From: Bacillus sp. EB106-08-02-XG196
Lineage (GTDB): Bacteria; Bacillota; Bacilli; Bacillales; Cytobacillaceae
Assembly (NCBI RefSeq): GCF_013396335.1
Contig: NZ_JABWSY010000011.1
Location: forward strand, 1 to 64,000
Length of the DNA stretch: 64,000 nt
Reading direction: 5' to 3'
How positions within the stretch are numbered: the first letter of the stretch is position 1; each line of letters begins with the position of its first letter. Positions 1 through 8,864 of this stretch are shown piece by piece. The notes beneath the pieces were generated by a model. The model had not been told where the DNA came from. It saw only the letters and a program-made list of their open reading frames with translations, and did not search any database. A program made the translations under genes and the position numbers.

Positions 1-2
1 AC

Positions 3-113
3 TTTGTCGAAAAATATTTTTTTGATGCACTATCAATGGCTCAAACCGTTGGTACATCAACATTTATAGAGGGAGGAAAAATAGGTAGACGTCATGTAAA
101 TCAAAAAAATTGA
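3..113 (+). CDS. C-terminal end of an unrecognised protein (partial)
   Basis: An open frame runs from the window edge to a TGA at 111-113 and encodes the last 36 residues of a protein. I do not recognise the family. The following DUF2087 gene lies in the same frame directly after this stop, so the two could be pieces of one decayed gene, but nothing in the residues proves it. The stop falls at the start of the string TGAGATTTTGTGC, which also occurs at about 33262, so a dispersed repeat may have created the end of this frame. Confidence 0.4.
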   Translation, partial: FVEKYFFDALSMAQTVGTSTFIEGGKIGRRHVNQKN

Positions 114-119
114 GATTTT

Positions 120-341
120 GTGCTTAGTACCACCTGGCATATATCGAGATTTGTAGAAAAACTTATTTTCCTAAGAGAAATTTCTAACCATTTAAAAATG
201 GATTACCATTATGATGAACGGGAATTAAACCAAATTCTAAAAGGCTTTTATGAGGATTATGCTTTAATTAGAAGATATTTAGTCGAATACGGTTTCCTAG
301 ACCGTAAATCAGATGGAACTAGTTATTGGTTACAAAAGTAA
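120..341 (+). CDS. DUF2087 domain protein, short or N-terminally truncated
   Basis: The 73-residue product carries the features of the DUF2087 domain: the stretch DERELNQILKGFYEDYALIR followed by RYLVEYGFLDRKSDGTSYW near the C-terminus. In this family the domain usually follows an ArsR-like winged-helix DNA-binding part, which is absent here. The only start is a GTG at 120 without a clear ribosome binding site, and the GTG lies in a stretch resembling a dispersed repeat, so the gene may have lost its N-terminal half. It is followed 22 bases later by a GIY-YIG gene with a good binding site. A role in transcriptional control is inferred from the family only. Confidence 0.55.
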   Translation: MLSTTWHISRFVEKLIFLREISNHLKMDYHYDERELNQILKGFYEDYALIRRYLVEYGFLDRKSDGTSYWLQK

Positions 342-363
342 ATAAAAATGAGTAGGTGAAAAA

Positions 364-720
364 ATGGACCGCAGAAAAGAGTTGAAACAACAATTTAAGG
401 AAACATCCGTTGAAGCGGGAATCTATCAGATAAAGAATACGATTAACAATAAAATATTGGTTGGAAGTACAAAAAACTTTAAAACTCTAAATGGCATAAA
501 ATTTATGCTTGAAACAAATGGGTACACCACCAATAAAGAGCTGCAAAAAGAATGGAGCCAGTACGGAAGAGATGCTTTCAAGATTGACATCCTAGAAAAA
601 TTAAAAAAGGATGATGGGCCCTATTTTAACGAAAAAGAAGCATTGTTGGCACTTGAAGAAAAATGGTTAGAAAAGTTACAACCATATGGAGAACGTGGTT
701 ATCACCAAAAAAAGTCTTAA
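364..720 (+). CDS. GIY-YIG nuclease family protein
   Basis: The 118-residue protein has the GIY-YIG signature near the N-terminus (GIYQIKNTINNKILVGST, residues about 19-36), so the second triplet is I-L-V rather than Y-I-G. A later glutamate-rich helix (EALLALEEKWLEKL) is in the position where this fold keeps its metal-binding glutamate. Small stand-alone proteins of this kind are common in Bacillaceae and their DNA targets are mostly unknown. The ATG at 364 is preceded by AGTAGGTG. The gene lies close behind the DUF2087 gene and may share its transcript. Whether it is an active nuclease cannot be told from the sequence. Confidence 0.75.
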   Translation: MDRRKELKQQFKETSVEAGIYQIKNTINNKILVGSTKNFKTLNGIKFMLETNGYTTNKELQKEWSQYGRDAFKIDILEKLKKDDGPYFNEKEALLALEEKWLEKLQPYGERGYHQKKS

Positions 721-1040
721 TTTGTGCAGCCCTTATATCTTATCAATATCTTTTTCATACTGTTTAATATATTATCCTTATTACGCTAACGGGTAGCTTG
801 AGGTGATATACAAGTAGGGGGTGAACAGTTTAGTTGACGGAATCGAGTCCCAAGGGTACGACGTTTACCCCGACTATCGTAATAATAAAACCATAAACAA
901 AAGGTCAACCAGAAAATCTGGCTAACCTTATATTAGGACTGGTGATTTAGTTTAATAAAGAAAATACTAAAAGTCGGTTCCTTTACAGGAATTCTACTTT
1001 TATATATTGAATTTACTAAGCGTTGTAAATCCGCATTTCC
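721..1040. other. Intergenic stretch without a convincing gene
   Basis: No supportable gene is seen. It holds two pieces resembling the short CTAACGG / AGTTTAGTTG intergenic repeat found again at 7480-10560 (about 785-800 and 825-840) and an imperfect hairpin at about 900-926 (AAGGTCAACCAGA pairing with TCTGGCTAACCTT) that lacks a T-run. The stretch ends at the 11-base target duplication of the IS231-type cassette. Confidence 0.5.
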
Positions 1041-1051
1041 TGACGCTACCC

Positions 1052-2692
1052 CATGCCCATCAAGCTAAAAACCTAAATTACTAGATACGAAATGATCTTG
1101 GTTTCAAGACTAGCGAGTGATGGAAAAATAGGCATGCCAAAGAAGTCTATTAAAACGCGATTTTTTTTGCTAGGCAGCTTGTCTATGCTTCACCGTCGTT
1201 TCATACACAACCCCTAGAATATCAAAGACAGTCATCTTCTTATACCGATGACATTTACGACCGTTCTTTTTGAGTAGCTGATAAAGGCGATGCAGAATTT
1301 TCAAAAGGTCTTCTGTGCCAACTGCTATCGCTTGAAACAGTAACGGAAAGTAATCTTTAATCATATAAATCGCTTTGTATTCACTCAACTCCTGCTTTTT
1401 CTTTTCAAGCAGAAGCTGTCGCATTTGAAACATTGTAGAAGAACAGAGGAGAATGCTAATAAGTTGTCCATATAAATGGCACTCTAGGCGTTCTCTTTTA
1501 CTATTTTTACATTCATCAATTTCAAAGAATGACTTCCATGTTTTAAACAAAATCTCAATCTGCCAACGAAGTGAATACAATGAATGCACGTAGTTTGTTG
1601 GTATTTCTTCTAGCGACGTATTCGTGATATATACATTCATGCCCATTAAACGTTTACTTTTATCTTTCATGACAATGCCCTTCTTCTTTTCACGTATCGC
1701 TTGGTTTTTCAGGCGAGTTTGCGTTTGATCATCAGTTAAACGATGGATAATGACACGTGCTGGAAGCTTCTGATTTTGGCCAATGTATGCTTCGGGGATT
1801 TCCATCGTTTCACCAGGGGTTAGACCAGACATCATTTGTGTCATATCAAGCTGGATGTATTCTGTTTGCCTTTTTAACGTACCATTTTTGAAGTATTCTG
1901 GCTCAGGGTTCTTGATATAAATGCGTGTATTTAGCTTCAACCGCGAGATATAGTAAGCCTCTTTATCATGAATGGCCTGTAAGTCTCCTAAATCGAAGTA
2001 ACCAAGATCACGCAAACATAAATCGTCCGCCTCTACGGTTTCAAGGCAGATTGTACCGTATGTTTTATCATTGTTCTTTCCTGGTCCTAGCTGCACGTTT
2101 AAAAATTGGCCACTCAGTAAATCGTATTCCAATTGGATTTTCACGCCTGCCGTATTACTACTCCCACCAGAGCCTTGATAATCAGTGGCGAAGGAATCAG
2201 GCAGCTGAAACACAGTCGCATCTAAGATCCGAATACGTTCGAAAGAAGAAATCATGTGTGAAGATAGCGATTGTGTCGCACAGAGTTTTTGTGTTAGGAG
2301 TGAAGTAAAGACTTCTCGGAGGAATGCGACAGCTGCTGAATTAAAGCGTTGATTGAGTCCCTCTTGGCTCATTAGTACCCCTGTCGAAGCCTCTAACCGA
2401 CTACATAGTTGCGTAAGCGATGTAGAAGCGACTTCTTGGCTGAGCCAAACGCAAAGGGCGATGAGTTCATTTGCTTGATACTTACTAGATCGCTGCACAA
2501 AACCAACTTGTTTGGCGGTTTCTTGTAAGACTATTGGAGATAGAAAGCGTTGTAATTCTTGTGCGAAAAGTGTCAGTTCACTGGAGTTGATAGGATTCAT
2601 AAAAAACACCATCCTTTCTCGTAAACTTCTTACGATAAGCATAGCGTTTTTTCATTTTTGGGGCATTGTTTTAACTTAGCTTGATGAGCATG
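1052..2692 (-). mobile_element. IS231-like insertion sequence (IS4 family)
   Basis: A 1.64 kb unit bounded by CATGCCCATCAAGCTAA at 1052 and the inverted near-copy TTAGCTTGATGAGCATG at 2676-2692, with one difference. It contains a single full-length transposase on the minus strand. Length and terminal bases fit IS231 of the IS4 family. The sequence right of 2692 (TATCGGGACCC) does not repeat the left flank TGACGCTACCC, which is duplicated only at the outer end of the larger cassette. This unit therefore appears to serve as the left arm of the cassette. Confidence 0.85.
1170..2600 (-). CDS. IS231-like transposase (IS4 family, DDE)
   Basis: The 476-residue product has the usual IS231 transposase length. 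It shows the DDE elements of the IS4 family: [10 protein letters not shown] with the first Asp, [11 protein letters not shown] with the second, and the Y-(2)-R-(3)-E-(6)-K signature in [16 protein letters not shown]. The start is set at the ATG at 2600 because AAAGGATGG lies just upstream on the minus strand and the protein then begins MNPINSSEL as in relatives; a longer frame to 2642 lacks such a site. No internal stop or frameshift is visible, so the enzyme is probably active. It would act on its own ends and on the outer end at 5870-5887. Confidence 0.92.
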   Translation of the reverse strand: MNPINSSELTLFAQELQRFLSPIVLQETAKQVGFVQRSSKYQANELIALCVWLSQEVASTSLTQLCSRLEASTGVLMSQEGLNQRFNSAAVAFLREVFTSLLTQKLCATQSLSSHMISSFERIRILDATVFQLPDSFATDYQGSGGSSNTAGVKIQLEYDLLSGQFLNVQLGPGKNNDKTYGTICLETVEADDLCLRDLGYFDLGDLQAIHDKEAYYISRLKLNTRIYIKNPEPEYFKNGTLKRQTEYIQLDMTQMMSGLTPGETMEIPEAYIGQNQKLPARVIIHRLTDDQTQTRLKNQAIREKKKGIVMKDKSKRLMGMNVYITNTSLEEIPTNYVHSLYSLRWQIEILFKTWKSFFEIDECKNSKRERLECHLYGQLISILLCSSTMFQMRQLLLEKKKQELSEYKAIYMIKDYFPLLFQAIAVGTEDLLKILHRLYQLLKKNGRKCHRYKKMTVFDILGVVYETTVKHRQAA

Positions 2693-2815
2693 TATCGGGA
2701 CCCCTTAAACAACTTATTGTAATCTTGACATTTCCTTATTGCGGGTGGTGACAGCTTCGCTGGTACTACCCCTTGTACTATTGACCACCTTTTGTGTGCA
2801 GTGTAGTCCAAATAC

Positions 2816-2875
2816 AAGCTGTAGGCTGTAGGGGTAGGTGGATTTCGAGCTACCTAACCCTACAGCCTACAGCTT
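2816..2875. terminator. Very long perfect hairpin downstream of the collagen-like gene
   Basis: AAGCTGTAGGCTGTAGGG is matched by its complement across a loop of about 12 bases, giving a stem of more than 20 pairs with one bulge (TAGGT with ACCTA next to the loop). It sits 18 bases past the stop of the minus-strand collagen-like gene. On the plus strand it is followed by GGTTTTATTTT; on the minus strand the T-run is weak. It may act as a terminator or an mRNA-stabilising 3' structure. Confidence 0.65.
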
Positions 2876-2892
2876 GGTTTTATTTTCCCCGT

Positions 2893-3630
2893 CTATTGGA
2901 GTCGCGTGATAACAAGGTGTGCTGAAACAGGCCTTGTTCCTCCAGCGAGAGGAGTAATGGTTAGTGCCGTGGAATTGCCAGCAGGATTTCGTACAGTGAG
3001 AATTGAATTGATGACTGATGTTTGCACAAGAGCCATTCCTACTATCTGAGAAGTACCGGTTGCTCGCCCGACCACCGTATAGGCTAGGTCAGCGCCATTG
3101 AGAGTTAAAATCAGTTGGCCCGGTTCGTCCACACTCACCTGAAACAAGACCTGATAAGTGCCAATTTCAGACAAGGTAAATGAATCGGCAGTAGCCCGGA
3201 CAATATCCGTCCCGCTAGTAGGTCCATCTTGCGGAAAATCCACGTCTGTACCAGGAGCAACTGTTACTGCATTATCAGGAGGCATCAACGCAAAAAAATC
3301 TGCAAAGGCTAATACTGTTCCTGCTGGTCCAGCAGGCCCCTGTGGTCCAGCAGCTCCCTGTGGTCCAGCAGCTCCCTGTGGTCCCTGTGGTCCTCCAGCA
3401 GGCCCCTGTGGCCCGATAGCTCCCTGTGGCCCGATAGCTCCCTGTGGTCCGATAGCTCCCTGTGGTCCCTGCGGCCCTCCAGCAGGTCCCTGTGGCCCGG
3501 TGGCTCCAGCAGGTCCCTGTGGTCCGATAGCTCCCCGTGGTCCAGGAGGACAAACGCATCTTTGCTTTGGCGGTTTTGGAATCGGGTAAAGTGGACAGCA
3601 TCCTTTAAAACTGTTTCCATTAAACGACAT
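2893..3630 (-). CDS. BclA-like collagen-repeat spore surface protein
   Basis: The 245-residue protein starts with a short Cys-rich head (CC at 11-12, CVC at 25-27), then about 24 G-X-Y triplets (residues 30-104, mostly GPQ, GPA and GAI) broken twice by one extra Gly, then a ~140-residue globular C-terminal domain like the trimerising TNF/C1q-type domain of BclA exosporium proteins. Such proteins form the hairy nap or outer coat of spores and are often O-glycosylated on collagen Thr; here Thr is rare in the triplets. The ATG at 3630 is chosen for the AAGGAG nine bases upstream. A sigma-K-like -10 lies upstream at 3657-3665. A glycosyltransferase is transcribed divergently. The gene is cargo of the IS231-type cassette. 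Confidence 0.85.
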   Translation of the reverse strand: MSFNGNSFKGCCPLYPIPKPPKQRCVCPPGPRGAIGPQGPAGATGPQGPAGGPQGPQGAIGPQGAIGPQGAIGPQGPAGGPQGPQGAAGPQGAAGPQGPAGPAGTVLAFADFFALMPPDNAVTVAPGTDVDFPQDGPTSGTDIVRATADSFTLSEIGTYQVLFQVSVDEPGQLILTLNGADLAYTVVGRATGTSQIVGMALVQTSVINSILTVRNPAGNSTALTITPLAGGTRPVSAHLVITRLQ

Positions 3631-3656
3631 ATTTATCATCTCCTTATCACTACCAC

Positions 3657-3684
3657 TAAAATATGTCAGCAATAACATATTTGT
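3657..3684 (-). promoter_or_regulatory. Candidate sigma-K promoter for the collagen-like gene
   Basis: On the minus strand the string CATATTTTA (3665-3657) matches the sigma-K -10 consensus CATANNNTA, with an AC dinucleotide 17 bases upstream (3684-3683) as the minimal -35. It lies 27 bases before the chosen start codon. Mother-cell sigma-K control is what an exosporium or outer-coat gene would be expected to have. The motif is short, so chance occurrence is possible. Confidence 0.5.
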
Positions 3685-3846
3685 TTGGGCTAAAAACAAT
3701 AGTAGTAAGCGATTTGTACGGGTGTGAATAGATGGCAGTGACATTTTCCACTTTTTTAAAAATATATATTTTACAGGAAAGAAAACTCTCATAAGAACAG
3801 CAACAACTTATATTTTTTTATGATATCAAGGAAAGGGGCAAAAAAC

Positions 3847-5400
3847 TTGCAATCAAATAATACTCCTTTATTGACAACACATTTATTTGTTTCATCGGGG
3901 ATTTCAACGGTAAAATTGAGTGAACTGAAGACAAGACTGGCGGAAAGCCTCATAGCAGTGTATGTGTACGGGCCTGATGATCAATTATTGGAAATTAATC
4001 CAAAAAAACCTCGAATTTATGTTTCCTTGGGAGCAGAATGGAAGGAGTTTAGAGCACTTAATGCGCTGCCTATTCACGAAAGAAGTCGTTGGCTGCATTT
4101 CACTTCTCCAGATGACCTTGAGCCTTTTAATTTATTTTACTGCTGGCTCAAACATACTGATCCTCTTTCGGAGAACAGGATTATTCCCACTGTGCGTTTT
4201 ACTTCGGATACTCCTTTAGTATCCGTTTTTACAGCCAGCTATAAATCCAAAGAAAAAATTCAGCGTCCTTATCACTCTCTATTGATTCAGACTTACCAAA
4301 ATTGGGAGTGGGTGATTGTTGATGACTCTGGTGATGATGATGAGACATACAGCCAATTCTTGCTTCCATTAGATGATCCCCGTGTGCGAAGATATCGGCA
4401 AGATGCGCGAAATGGCCATATAGGGGCAATCAAAAGGTATGCAGCAGGCCTATGTACAGGGGAAATTTTTATAGAAGTAGATCATGATGATGAGCTAACT
4501 CCTGACTGTCTGGAGAAGATTGTCCACGCATTTCAACAACATCCAGAATGTGGTTTTGTTTATGGGGATTGTACAGAGGTATACGAAGGAAGCAAAAATG
4601 CTCATTGGTATGGCTGGGATTGCGGTTATGGATATAGTATCCATTACCGAGTCTGGCTGCATGAAATGGATCGATGGCAAAATGTGCAAAAACAAACAAC
4701 CATCAATGGGAATACAATCCGTCACTTGGTCGGTTTACCGAATCATCCTCGTGCATGGACGAGGGATTGCTACCATTTAATCGGTGGCCATCGCGAAGAG
4801 CTGTTGGTAGCGGACGATTATGACATGTTAGTCCGGACATTTCTTTGTACCAAGTTTGTAGCTGTTCCAGATTTACTTTATATCCAATATAGAAATGAGA
4901 ATGGAGATAATTCCACATTCCTCAGGAATAAGCAGATCCAGATTCTCGTAAGGGAGATAATGAGTTATTATCATACGAGAATCTATGAGAGAGTAAAAGA
5001 ACTGGGATTACCTGGGGTGCTGCCATATAGTCGAATATGGGAGACTTCTATAGATCACCCTGCACGGAACTCTGCACATATCATCAATGAGGACCTTACC
5101 AGAGTCTCGGTATTGTTTCCTATTCCTTACTCCTGTCCTGAATTAGAGGAGCATACCCAATTATTTATAACTCTCCAAAAGGGTATTGAAACTAATTTTC
5201 AGGAAATCGAGGTAGTGATTGTGGGTCGAATTCCTGAAGAAATTGAGACCTTTGCGGCAAAGGCACCTACAGGATCAATCCGCTGGTGGCCAATGGAGCT
5301 CAATGATTCATTAGAAATCTGTATCCAATATGCTAAGTATTGTGCATCCTGTGCTGAGAAAGTGGTTGTGATGCCACCAACCTTGCACGAGAATAATTGA
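3847..5400 (+). CDS. GT2-type glycosyltransferase, probably for spore-surface glycans
   Basis: The ~517-residue protein has a GT-A fold glycosyltransferase domain at roughly residues 125-350: the nucleotide-sugar binding strand VSVFTASYKSKEKIQ, WVIVDDSGD and the DXD-type metal site EVDHDDELTPDC. The ~120 N-terminal residues and ~150 C-terminal residues are of unknown role. The TTG at 3847 is chosen because GGAAAGGGG lies eight bases upstream; an ATG at 3820 in the same frame has a weaker site. It is divergent from the collagen-like gene inside the same mobile cassette, and glycosyltransferase genes often sit beside BclA-type genes. That it decorates this collagen-like protein is inference. 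No signal peptide or membrane segment is seen, so it is likely cytosolic. Confidence 0.82.
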   Translation: MQSNNTPLLTTHLFVSSGISTVKLSELKTRLAESLIAVYVYGPDDQLLEINPKKPRIYVSLGAEWKEFRALNALPIHERSRWLHFTSPDDLEPFNLFYCWLKHTDPLSENRIIPTVRFTSDTPLVSVFTASYKSKEKIQRPYHSLLIQTYQNWEWVIVDDSGDDDETYSQFLLPLDDPRVRRYRQDARNGHIGAIKRYAAGLCTGEIFIEVDHDDELTPDCLEKIVHAFQQHPECGFVYGDCTEVYEGSKNAHWYGWDCGYGYSIHYRVWLHEMDRWQNVQKQTTINGNTIRHLVGLPNHPRAWTRDCYHLIGGHREELLVADDYDMLVRTFLCTKFVAVPDLLYIQYRNENGDNSTFLRNKQIQILVREIMSYYHTRIYERVKELGLPGVLPYSRIWETSIDHPARNSAHIINEDLTRVSVLFPIPYSCPELEEHTQLFITLQKGIETNFQEIEVVIVGRIPEEIETFAAKAPTGSIRWWPMELNDSLEICIQYAKYCASCAEKVVVMPPTLHENN

Positions 5401-5497
5401 CACCCTAAAAGGTTTTGGCATAATCCCAAATTATCTCCAACAGTTCTGTTGAGATTACCACTTAACTTTTTTAAAAGTAATAGTGTCAAGATTAAGC

Positions 5498-5539
5498 ACC
5501 AAACCTTTCGTAATGTAGCTCTGATATGGTTTGGTTTTT
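5498..5539 (+). terminator. Rho-independent terminator after the glycosyltransferase
   Basis: ACCAAACC (5498-5505) pairs with GGTTTGGT (5528-5535), followed by TTTT. It is about 100 bases past the glycosyltransferase stop. The loop is long (22 bases), so the call is moderate. Confidence 0.5.
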
Positions 5540-5581
5540 CCAGTAAACAGTCTAACCAAATTAACCTAGGTTGTTACCAGT

Positions 5582-5734
5582 AAGGAGCTATTTGAGGCTG
5601 GTGCAAGTATATAAGAGATACAGGAACGTCTAGGACACTCTGTTATCCAAATGACAATGAACATCTATACCCACGTAAAAGATACCGTTAAAGAGCAAAC
5701 AGCTACTAAAATTCAAAAATACATTAAACTATGA
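5582..5734 (+). pseudogene. Remnant of a phage-type tyrosine recombinase (C-terminus)
   Basis: Reading from 5582 gives the last ~50 residues of a tyrosine integrase. It contains ERLGHSVIQMTMNIYTHV with the conserved LGH histidine and the nucleophile Tyr in IYTHV. An in-frame TAA (5612-5614) stands where relatives have a Lys before EIQERLGH. No catalytic Arg region or N-terminal part is present upstream, because the preceding bases are the end of the glycosyltransferase transcript. It is a dead fragment within the cassette, probably left from a prophage or integrative element at an earlier site. Confidence 0.8.
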
Positions 5735-5869
5735 TATGTGATCAAATGGGGTCAAAAGTGAGAATAAATGTAATTCTTCAGAAAGCGAGAGATCCATGAA
5801 AAAACGTCATCCTTTTCAAGTATTTACTGAAAGAATAACGTTTTTTTCATTTTGGGGGAAATTTGCTTC

Positions 5870-5898
5870 TTTAGCTTGATGGGCATGTGACGCTACCC
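5870..5898 (-). repeat. Outer right inverted end of the cassette plus target duplication
   Basis: TTTAGCTTGATGGGCATG (5870-5887) is the exact complement of the left end at 1052-1069 and is followed by TGACGCTACCC, identical to 1041-1051. The ~60 bases before it (AACGTTTTTTTCATTTTGGG) resemble the region right of the transposase start in the full IS copy (2645-2662). This end is therefore a remnant of a second IS231 copy rather than a chance match. Confidence 0.8.
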
Positions 5899-5971
5899 CT
5901 ATATGGGGATAAATCTTTCTTCATGTTTAAAAATCAGTAATAAATGGAAAATAAAGAAAGGAGGGATGAGT

Positions 5972-7303
5972 ATGAAAGTACTTATTATTGGTGGAGATGC
6001 AGCAGGGATGAGTGCTGCAATGCAAATTGTACGAAACAGTACTGGACATGAAATCATTGTTTTAGAAAAGGGTGGAGTGTATTCGTACGGACAATGTGGC
6101 CTACCTTATGTGATTAGTGGGAAGATTGAGTCAACAGATAAGTTAATAGCACGTACACCGTCTACTTTTAACGAGAAATATGGCATTGATGCACGAGTAT
6201 ATCATGAAGTCCAAAAGGTTGACACGGAAAATAAAATGGTAAGTGGAATAAACCATAGTAATGGTGAAACGTTTAGCTTTCCGTATGACCGCCTTCTTAT
6301 TGCAACCGGCGTAGGCCCGGTCATTCCAAAGTGGGACGGTGTTAAACTTCCAGGTGTCTTCACATTAAAGGCAATTCCTGATGCAAAGACAATCATGGAT
6401 TATCTTGAGAAAGATATAAAAAATGTGACAGTTATTGGTGGCGGATACATTGGACTCGAAATGGCTGAAAGTTTTGCGGAGCTCGGCAAGAAGGTAACGA
6501 TCATTGAAAGAAATGAGCAATTAGCAAAAATATTTGATAAAGAAATGGCAGAACTTATCCATGAAGAAGCATTGAAGCAAAACATTGTGTTAAAAATGGG
6601 TGAATCTGTTGAAGCATTCGGTGGTAGTGAGCATGTTGAATATGTGAAAACCGATAAAGGGAAGTATGAAACAGATTTAGTATTAGTCGCTATAGGTGTG
6701 AAGCCCAATATTTTATTTTTAGAAGGGACTGGAATCAAAACAAGTGTTAATGGTTCTATCCAAGTAAATGCGTATATGCAAACAAGTATTAAAGATATCT
6801 ATGCTGCAGGAGATTGTGCAACACAATATCATCGAGTAAAAGAAATGGATGATCATATCCCATTGGGAACACATGCCAATAAGCAAGGTCAAATCGCCGG
6901 ATTAAACATCGTTAATATACATAAAACATTTAAAGGTGTTGTAGGCACTTCAATCATAAAATTTTTCGATTTAACTTTAGGGAGAACAGGAATAACAGAA
7001 ACAGAGGCAAAAATGCTGAATATCCCATGTGGTTCTGTAACAATTAAATCAACAGATATCGCTGGATATTATCCTAATAATAAAAAAATGAAATTAAAAC
7101 TTGTCTATCATAAAGAAACATATAAAGTTCTTGGTGGGCAAATTATTGGGGAAAATGGGATCGACAAACGAATCGATGTTCTAGCAACTGCAATATTCCA
7201 TTCGATGACAACCGATGAGCTGCTTGATTTAGATCTTGCGTACGCACCTCCATATAATGGTGTATGGGATCCTATTCAGCAAGCAGCTAGAAGAGTAAAG
7301 TAG
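5972..7303 (+). CDS. CoA-disulfide reductase-like FAD/NAD(P)H oxidoreductase
   Basis: The 443-residue flavoprotein belongs to the pyridine nucleotide-disulfide reductase family. An FAD-binding [10 protein letters not shown] motif lies at the N-terminus. The single redox Cys42 is in [10 protein letters not shown], the pattern of CoA-disulfide reductase and NADH oxidase rather than a CXXXXC pair. A second Rossmann motif ([19 protein letters not shown]) binds NAD(P)H, AAGDCA contacts FAD, and the last ~120 residues form the dimerisation domain with paired Tyr (GYYPNN). The start is the ATG at 5972, seven bases after AAAGGAGGG. It probably reduces CoA disulfide or related low-molecular thiols. 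The cassette end lies 74 bases upstream, so its promoter may have been altered. Confidence 0.85.
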   Translation: MKVLIIGGDAAGMSAAMQIVRNSTGHEIIVLEKGGVYSYGQCGLPYVISGKIESTDKLIARTPSTFNEKYGIDARVYHEVQKVDTENKMVSGINHSNGETFSFPYDRLLIATGVGPVIPKWDGVKLPGVFTLKAIPDAKTIMDYLEKDIKNVTVIGGGYIGLEMAESFAELGKKVTIIERNEQLAKIFDKEMAELIHEEALKQNIVLKMGESVEAFGGSEHVEYVKTDKGKYETDLVLVAIGVKPNILFLEGTGIKTSVNGSIQVNAYMQTSIKDIYAAGDCATQYHRVKEMDDHIPLGTHANKQGQIAGLNIVNIHKTFKGVVGTSIIKFFDLTLGRTGITETEAKMLNIPCGSVTIKSTDIAGYYPNNKKMKLKLVYHKETYKVLGGQIIGENGIDKRIDVLATAIFHSMTTDELLDLDLAYAPPYNGVWDPIQQAARRVK

Positions 7304-7374
7304 CTTTAATACTAACTATTACCTATATAAGGTACTATCGGGGTGCTTTTCCTTAATAACAATCTTCAGCAATC

Positions 7375-7415
7375 AGGCGCATTTCCTAATAAGGAATGTG
7401 TCTCTTTTTTTTTTC
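7375..7415 (+). terminator. Terminator after the CoA-disulfide reductase gene
   Basis: GGCGCATTTCCT pairs, with a bulge, to AGGAATGTGTC around a short loop and is followed by a run of nine T. It lies about 70 bases past the stop codon. Confidence 0.7.
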
Positions 7416-7601
7416 AGATTTAAAGGATATTAAGTAGACCAGGAAGAATACCACTAGAATTATGTGAAATATTACACTTAAATTAACGGAGCAGGTTAAC
7501 TCAAGAAGAAAAATAGGAATATTTGAATTTATAAATATTGAATGATTCTTTCATTTAATGTTCAACCTAAATTGAGGAAATTTATTTGGGAGGAATTTAA
7601 A

Positions 7602-8615
7602 ATGCCTGAAAAACCTGCAATTACATCATCCGAGCTAGGCACATTATGGCTTACATATCTAGAGAAAACAATGATTTTACGGATGTTAGAATATTTTATA
7701 GAGAAAGCCGATGATAAAAAAGCCCAGGATATAATGACTAATCTTTATGAAGAAATTGACCTTTATGTCGGTAAAATAACAGAAACACTTCAAAATGATG
7801 GTGCTGTAATACCAGTAGGATTTACTTCACAGGATGTTAATAAAGAGGTGCCAAAATTATATGATAACGGCTTCGACATAATGTTCGTTCGCTTACTAAA
7901 AGAAATTAGTATGGGATTGCATTCATTAAATATTACAATGGCATATCGGGAAGATATTGTGATGATTTTTAAAGAACTTACTGCCATTACTCAAAAGTAT
8001 TACAATCTTAGCACCCAATATTTGCTTGAAAAAGGGATGATTGCTCGACCTCCTTATGTTTCAATGCCTAAATCTGTTGAATTTGTTAAGGATACAAACT
8101 ATTTGGGAGGGCTCTCTATTAATCCATTTAGTGAAAAACGGACATTAAATACGGTAGAAGTTGCTCATATCCATCATTCAATTGAATCAAACATTATAGG
8201 AATGCAGATGATTATCGGTTTTGCTCAGTGTGCAAATAGTGGAGAAGTAAAAAACTTTTTTAACGAAGGAGCAGAACTTGCTAAAAATATTATTAATGAA
8301 TTAAGCGAAACCTTACTGGAAAGTGGTATACAAACACCTGAACCATCAGGTGGTAATGTAACCCGTTCTACTGTGGCTCCATTTTCTGATAAAATGATGA
8401 TGTATTGCACCAGTCTTTTTTGTAGTTTTGCTATGGGTGGTAGCTCACTAGGAACTGCTTTTAGTTTACGAAATGATTTACCAGCAAAAATGAGTACCTT
8501 TATGAAAGATACATTTGAATATGCCCATAAAGGTGCAAAAATAATGATTAAAAATGGTTGGATGGAAGAACCGCCACAGATGGAAGAAAGAGGGCAAATC
8601 ATTAAAAAGTCATAA
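7602..8615 (+). CDS. DUF3231 family protein
   Basis: The 337-residue protein matches the two-domain DUF3231 family of spore-formers. Each half is an all-helical domain of about 160 residues; the second starts near the HIHHSIESNIIGMQMIIG stretch, which parallels LWLTYLEKTMILRMLEYF in the first. The helical, His- and Glu-containing bundle recalls ferritin-like or DinB-like folds, but no metal site can be assigned. The ATG at 7602 is chosen because GGGAGG lies eight bases upstream; an upstream ATG at 7542 has no site. It is a single-gene unit ending at a terminator. The function of this family is unknown; copies are numerous in Bacillus genomes. Confidence 0.75.
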   Translation: MPEKPAITSSELGTLWLTYLEKTMILRMLEYFIEKADDKKAQDIMTNLYEEIDLYVGKITETLQNDGAVIPVGFTSQDVNKEVPKLYDNGFDIMFVRLLKEISMGLHSLNITMAYREDIVMIFKELTAITQKYYNLSTQYLLEKGMIARPPYVSMPKSVEFVKDTNYLGGLSINPFSEKRTLNTVEVAHIHHSIESNIIGMQMIIGFAQCANSGEVKNFFNEGAELAKNIINELSETLLESGIQTPEPSGGNVTRSTVAPFSDKMMMYCTSLFCSFAMGGSSLGTAFSLRNDLPAKMSTFMKDTFEYAHKGAKIMIKNGWMEEPPQMEERGQIIKKS

Positions 8616-8644
8616 GACACTTGTAATGGAAATTTTAGTATAGT

Positions 8645-8681
8645 AGCGATGGGATTCTTCAAGATGAAGGTCGCTTTTTTT
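8645..8681 (+). terminator. Terminator after the DUF3231 gene
   Basis: AGCGA...CTTCA-AGA-TGAAG...TCGCT forms a two-part stem followed by TTTTTTT, 30 bases past the stop codon. Confidence 0.75.
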
Positions 8682-8864
8682 ATTGGTAAAACAAGATTGT
8701 GAATTATTGTACCTAAACTATGGAGTGCATTCTTTAAAGAACGAAGGTGTCATTTCGACAACTTCTTGTTGTTCCTAACGGTCAGGTTTGTGGAATAAAA
8801 GTATTCTTAAGCAATTGGATTAATTGTTAAAAAAATACATATCATAAACGTTGGAGGCGGTGTA

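Larger units (their letters stand above)
1041..5898. mobile_element. IS231-type composite cassette carrying spore-surface genes
   Basis: The outer ends are an 18-base perfect inverted repeat, CATGCCCATCAAGCTAAA at 1052-1069 and its complement at 5870-5887. They are flanked by an identical 11-base direct repeat, TGACGCTACCC, at 1041-1051 and 5888-5898. IS231 elements are known to make 10-12 base duplications, so the whole 4.8 kb appears to have moved as one unit. Inside are a complete IS231-like transposase unit (1052-2692), a collagen-like spore protein, a glycosyltransferase and an integrase remnant. IS231-related cassettes with passenger genes (MIC231 and 'transporter IS') are known in the Bacillus cereus group. 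The right end lies only 74 bases before the CoA-disulfide reductase start, so insertion was in that gene's upstream region. Confidence 0.8.

Noticed and set aside
835-920. Possible remnant reading frame in the first intergenic region
   Set aside because: Short translated pieces resemble no family I can name, and there are stops in all frames.
3310-3540. Short regular GC-rich repeats that could look like a CRISPR array or minisatellite
   Set aside because: The period is 9 and 18 bases and encodes Gly-X-Y triplets of the collagen-like protein on the minus strand; there are no spacers.
3158-3589. Plus-strand open frame rich in Pro/Gly/Cys opposite the collagen gene
   Set aside because: It is a shadow of the repetitive collagen codons on the other strand; no binding site and no family resemblance.
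5903-5971. N-terminal extension of the CoA-disulfide reductase
   Set aside because: It contains the ribosome binding site of the ATG at 5972 and begins almost at the cassette junction; family members start at [12 protein letters not shown].
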